Below, one piece after another: positions 61,254 to 64,000 of a DNA stretch of 64,000 nt; within the stretch, counting starts at the first letter, position 1, and every line of letters begins with the position of its first letter. The stretch is from Vallitalea okinawensis. GTDB lineage: Bacteria > Bacillota > Clostridia > Lachnospirales > PQDH01. The notes under the pieces are model-generated. The model was not told the origin of the DNA. It did not search any database and saw only the letters and a program-made list of their open reading frames with translations. The DNA is taken from assembly GCF_002964605.1 (NCBI RefSeq), contig NZ_PQDH01000001.1, positions 310,001 to 374,000 of the forward strand, in the 5' to 3' direction. A program made the position numbers and the translations under genes.

Positions 61254-63064
61254 AAACTAAAAAAAACCTATTACACTACTTTACTTATGATATGAACTTA
61301 GCCAATAAATTTAAGCTCTCATTTTTCATCGTTACAATCATACCGATATTCTTACTAAGTTCTTTAGCTATTTATATCATGAGTTCCTATATAGAAAAAG
61401 TAGAAAAAAAGAATCAATACGACCAGATTAAAAGAATTAACACCACAATTGACTATCATTATTATGAATTTGAAAATAGAATAGATAATATTTTTTTTGA
61501 TACCAATCTTCAATCTATACTAACTGACAAACATGAAAACATTGCAGATAAAGTTAATGCCTATGACTATATTGATACCCTAATATCATCCATAACCTTG
61601 GATATTAACAATTCTGTTTCTAAAGACCATAACACTGAGATAAAAGTTAACATATACTCCAATAATAAAACCTTAATACCTTATCGATCTTATTTTCACT
61701 CATTGCATACTGAATATGATGAACGCTGGGTGCTCAATACCTTAGTATCACGCCAGAAGCAATGGCACATTATTCAAGACTCCAATCAAGAACCCTCTAT
61801 CAAATTGAGTAGGCAGTTAGTAGATTTTAATACCCAAGAATTGATAGGAATTGCAAGTATAGAAATCCCGTTATCAACTATATTACAGATAATAGAGAGT
61901 ACTGCCAATAATGTTGATGAGGCTCTAGCGTATTTAGATACTAATGGTGATGTTATTGTTCAAACAGATAATTTTTCTGCTGAATTAATGACAGTAGTTC
62001 AAACATATTCTAGAAGTAATTTAGGTGAAATGGTAACTTATAAAGTAGATAATCAGCAATATCTAATCAGTAGTGTCCCCTCAGATACTACTGGTTGGTA
62101 TCTCATCTCTGCTTTACCCTTGAAATTTATCAAAGAAGGTTCCAAACAAATACGGCTATTTACATTATTTGTTGCCATCATAGCAGTATTAATTTCTGTA
62201 TCCATGTCAACTTATTTATCAGGTCTTATCTCTTCACGATTAGGCTCTTTGATGCTAAAAATTAGGAAGGTGGAGGAAAATTATTACACTCCTTTAGAAT
62301 CTATCGAGGGTCACGATGAGATAGGTAAGCTGGATCATGTATTTAATAATATGATTAATGAGATCAAGCATCTTATCGATACAGAATATAAATCAAGAAT
62401 AATTAGAGATAGTGCCAAATTGGATCTCTTACAAGAGCAAATTAATCCACACCTTTTGTACAATACTCTTTCGACCATTGGTTGGCAAGCCAAGCAAAGT
62501 GGTAATATGGCCATATTTGATATAACAAATAGCTTAATTCGTTTCTACAGAACCTCGCTTAATAGAGGTGAAGTTATTATACCCGTCAAACAAGAAATAG
62601 CCATGACTTTAGAGTATATCGATCTCATTCAATATACCTATAGGTTAGATTTTGAGAAGAAGATTTTTATAGATGAAGAGGTTTATCAATACCATACTAT
62701 TAAACTTATATTGCAACCTATTATTGAAAACGCCATTATGCATGGCATTAGGTATATGGAGGAAAATGCTCTCCTACAATTAAGCTGCCGTGTCAATAAT
62801 AATCGAATCATCCTTACTATTGAAGATAATGGTAATGGAATGGATGAAAAAACTGTGCAAGCATTATTATCTACAGATCTCAATAGTCTTGATAAAGGAT
62901 ATGGTTTAAGTAACGTTATTAAAAGATTAAAGCTTTATTATGGTGATCGCCACAAAGTGTCTATAAAAAGTAATTTAGGTATTGGGACATTAATAAGCAT
63001 CTCATTAGAAGCAATGGATGAAAGAACTATCAAAGATTATTTGGAGAAACGTTATTTATTATAA
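61250..63064 (+). CDS. YesM-type sensor histidine kinase
   Basis: A 604-residue membrane kinase: TM1 22-44, extracellular dCache-like sensor (45-300), TM2 302-322, HAMP-like segment, His_kinase domain with phosphoacceptor H401 in LLQEQINPHLLYNT, and HATPase with ENAIMHGI and DNGNGMD. It starts with TTG at 61250, preceded by GGGGGAAG, overlapping the regulator's stop. It probably senses an oligosaccharide or its binding protein outside the cell and phosphorylates the YesN-type partner. Confidence 0.93.
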   Translation: MKTKKNLLHYFTYDMNLANKFKLSFFIVTIIPIFLLSSLAIYIMSSYIEKVEKKNQYDQIKRINTTIDYHYYEFENRIDNIFFDTNLQSILTDKHENIADKVNAYDYIDTLISSITLDINNSVSKDHNTEIKVNIYSNNKTLIPYRSYFHSLHTEYDERWVLNTLVSRQKQWHIIQDSNQEPSIKLSRQLVDFNTQELIGIASIEIPLSTILQIIESTANNVDEALAYLDTNGDVIVQTDNFSAELMTVVQTYSRSNLGEMVTYKVDNQQYLISSVPSDTTGWYLISALPLKFIKEGSKQIRLFTLFVAIIAVLISVSMSTYLSGLISSRLGSLMLKIRKVEENYYTPLESIEGHDEIGKLDHVFNNMINEIKHLIDTEYKSRIIRDSAKLDLLQEQINPHLLYNTLSTIGWQAKQSGNMAIFDITNSLIRFYRTSLNRGEVIIPVKQEIAMTLEYIDLIQYTYRLDFEKKIFIDEEVYQYHTIKLILQPIIENAIMHGIRYMEENALLQLSCRVNNNRIILTIEDNGNGMDEKTVQALLSTDLNSLDKGYGLSNVIKRLKLYYGDRHKVSIKSNLGIGTLISISLEAMDERTIKDYLEKRYLL

Positions 63065-63071
63065 GATCATC

Positions 63072-63133
63072 AATTTGGTCTATATAGTTTGTTAATTTGG
63101 TCTATATATTGTTAATTCAGGCTATATATTGTT
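63072..63133 (+). repeat. Three tandem 20-22-bp repeats
   Basis: AATTTGGTCTATATAGTTTGTT, AATTTGGTCTATATATTGTT and AATTCAGGCTATATATTGTT follow one another directly after the yesM stop, 114 bp before the binding-protein gene. Spacing of two helical turns suits a direct-repeat site for an AraC-type regulator such as the adjacent YesN protein (inference). Confidence 0.7.
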
Positions 63134-63246
63134 AATTAAAGCACTCGAAATGAGAGTTAAAGAAGTTTATAATTGATATTATAAATATAATATTGTAACT
63201 GTATAATAACCTTACATAGACTGCTATATTTTTTGGGGGGCAATTT

Positions 63247-64000
63247 ATGAATAAAGGATTAAAACCTATCTGTTTATTAATTTTCTTAATGCCATTCTTA
63301 TGGGGCTGTACCAGTAGTGATAGCAACCTTAGTCATTCAAAAGAAAACCGAGAAATTACAAAAACCTTACGCATTATGATTCGAGATTGGGATGAAGAGT
63401 TTCCAACTGGGCAGACTCTTACAGATAACTGGACTACACGCTATAGTCAAAAAAACTTTGGAGATCCTAACAATATCATTTTGGAATATGTTCCTATTGA
63501 ACAATCTAACTACTATGATGAACTCAATATTGTAATGGCCTCTGGTAATCCACCTGATATTATCTTTGCCAATCGTAGAGCCTTTGCAATTAATTATGCT
63601 GTTCAAGGCATGTTGCATGATTTAACCGAATACTACAATGCAACAGGGGAAAATCTTAAAACAGCATTAGGTGATAGCCATATCAGAAAATTCGGTATGG
63701 TACACGATGAGCTCAATTTTATTCCTGCTGTCGGTGGAACAACCCCAATTGCGAACAATTGGATACGAAAAGATTGGTTAGATCACTTAGGCTTACCTGT
63801 GCCAACGACTGTGGAACAATGGTATCAAACCTTAAAGACTTTTAAAGAAAAGGATCCTGGTGGTATTGGTACAGAGAATGTGATCCCTTGGGCTATGTAT
63901 GATTTAACTCATCCCACACAATATGAGACTTTCATGGCAGCATTTATTGAGGATATGTCTGAAGAGGATTATTACGCCTACTCCTATATGAATGATTTTC
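63247..64000 (+). CDS. ABC transporter sugar-binding lipoprotein, N-terminal part
   Basis: An open frame from ATG 63247 runs off the window (251 codons seen). The signal peptide MNKGLKPICLLIFLMPFLWG ends in a lipobox LWGC, so Cys21 is lipidated. The rest is a type-1 extracellular solute-binding protein (VMASGNPPDIIFANRRAF; RKDWLDHLGLPVPTTVEQWY) of the large LplA/YtcQ kind that binds oligosaccharides and partners with LplBC/YtdP-type permeases. GGGGGG lies 6 nt upstream. It follows the YesM/YesN genes, the usual activators of such operons. Permeases should follow beyond 64 kb. Confidence 0.93.
   Translation, partial: MNKGLKPICLLIFLMPFLWGCTSSDSNLSHSKENREITKTLRIMIRDWDEEFPTGQTLTDNWTTRYSQKNFGDPNNIILEYVPIEQSNYYDELNIVMASGNPPDIIFANRRAFAINYAVQGMLHDLTEYYNATGENLKTALGDSHIRKFGMVHDELNFIPAVGGTTPIANNWIRKDWLDHLGLPVPTTVEQWYQTLKTFKEKDPGGIGTENVIPWAMYDLTHPTQYETFMAAFIEDMSEEDYYAYSYMNDF

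Noticed and set aside
1-64000. CRISPR array, rRNA, tRNA or intact transposase
   Set aside because: None was found: repeats present are too few and irregular for CRISPR, no tRNA cloverleaf or rRNA stretch was recognised, and no transposase-like protein is encoded.

Overview
The window comes from a low-G+C, Gram-positive, anaerobic-type Clostridia genome. Supporting signs are strong AGGAGG-type ribosome sites, consensus sigma-A promoters, a T-box riboswitch, a CIRCE element, iron-sulfur L-serine dehydratase in two subunits, class I lysyl-tRNA synthetase, a YesM/YesN two-component pair and several intracellular glycan enzymes. The gene set would suit a polysaccharide-degrading Lachnospirales or Vallitalea-like bacterium, but that placement is an inference. 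No rRNA, tRNA, CRISPR array, phage or intact transposase was found.

Layout. 1-5.7 kb: start of a MATE exporter divergent from a MarR regulator, class I LysRS behind a lysine T-box, fabI, luxS, a small Cys-rich protein and a K+ channel. 5.7-15.2 kb: a TspO-related membrane protein and TraX-family protein, a GH95 fucosidase-type enzyme, a HAD hydrolase, the tdh-kbl threonine-degradation operon, a VanY-type peptidase and an SDR. 15.2-17.4 kb: a CPA2 antiporter followed by two PII-like proteins. 17.6-24.4 kb: housekeeping genes (prfA, prmC, a DUF1385 gene, rpmE, rho) plus a GGDEF/HD-GYP protein. 24.6-31.3 kb: fba, mgtE, sdaAB-sdaAA and an OmpR/HK two-component system. 31.8-41.8 kb: sugar genes (LacI-AraB-CBM9-like operon, phosphohexomutase, GHMP sugar kinase, two AraC regulators, GH88 uronyl hydrolase). 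41.9-50.2 kb: PhoU-like/Pit phosphate transport, a DUF5721-like protein, htpG behind CIRCE, and a 1262-residue ATPase-GAF-LuxR regulator. 50.9-64 kb: a six-gene sugar catabolic operon (aldo/keto reductase, zinc polyol dehydrogenase, class II aldolase, PfkB kinase, FucU mutarotase, FGGY kinase), its LacI regulator, a sulfatase, YesN/YesM and the start of a lipoprotein sugar-binding protein.

How the parts fit. The right half looks like machinery for taking apart sulfated, uronic-acid- and deoxysugar-containing glycans inside the cell. Oligosaccharides would be imported by the ABC system whose binding protein begins at 63247, under YesM/YesN control. They would then be desulfated and cleaved by the sulfatase, GH88 and GH95 enzymes, and the sugars routed through the kinase/mutase/aldolase genes. 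A CTAAACGTTTAG operator family links the six-gene operon, lacI and possibly the sulfatase/yesN intergenic region into one regulon.

The most unusual element is a 105-nt structured repeat, G+C-richer than its surroundings. Three near-complete copies (9799-9903, 31580-31683 and, reversed, 39345-39449) share a 20-bp outer stem, a 64-65-nt interior with two inner hairpins, and compensatory base changes between copies. Two decayed copies stand in tandem beside the second. I do not recognise it as a known family. Other points of note are a perfect 14-bp hairpin covering the ribosome site of the TspO-related gene, an AGRCTGYCTCA-ended palindromic element near 35.3 kb, and an unassigned structured leader in front of the antiporter.
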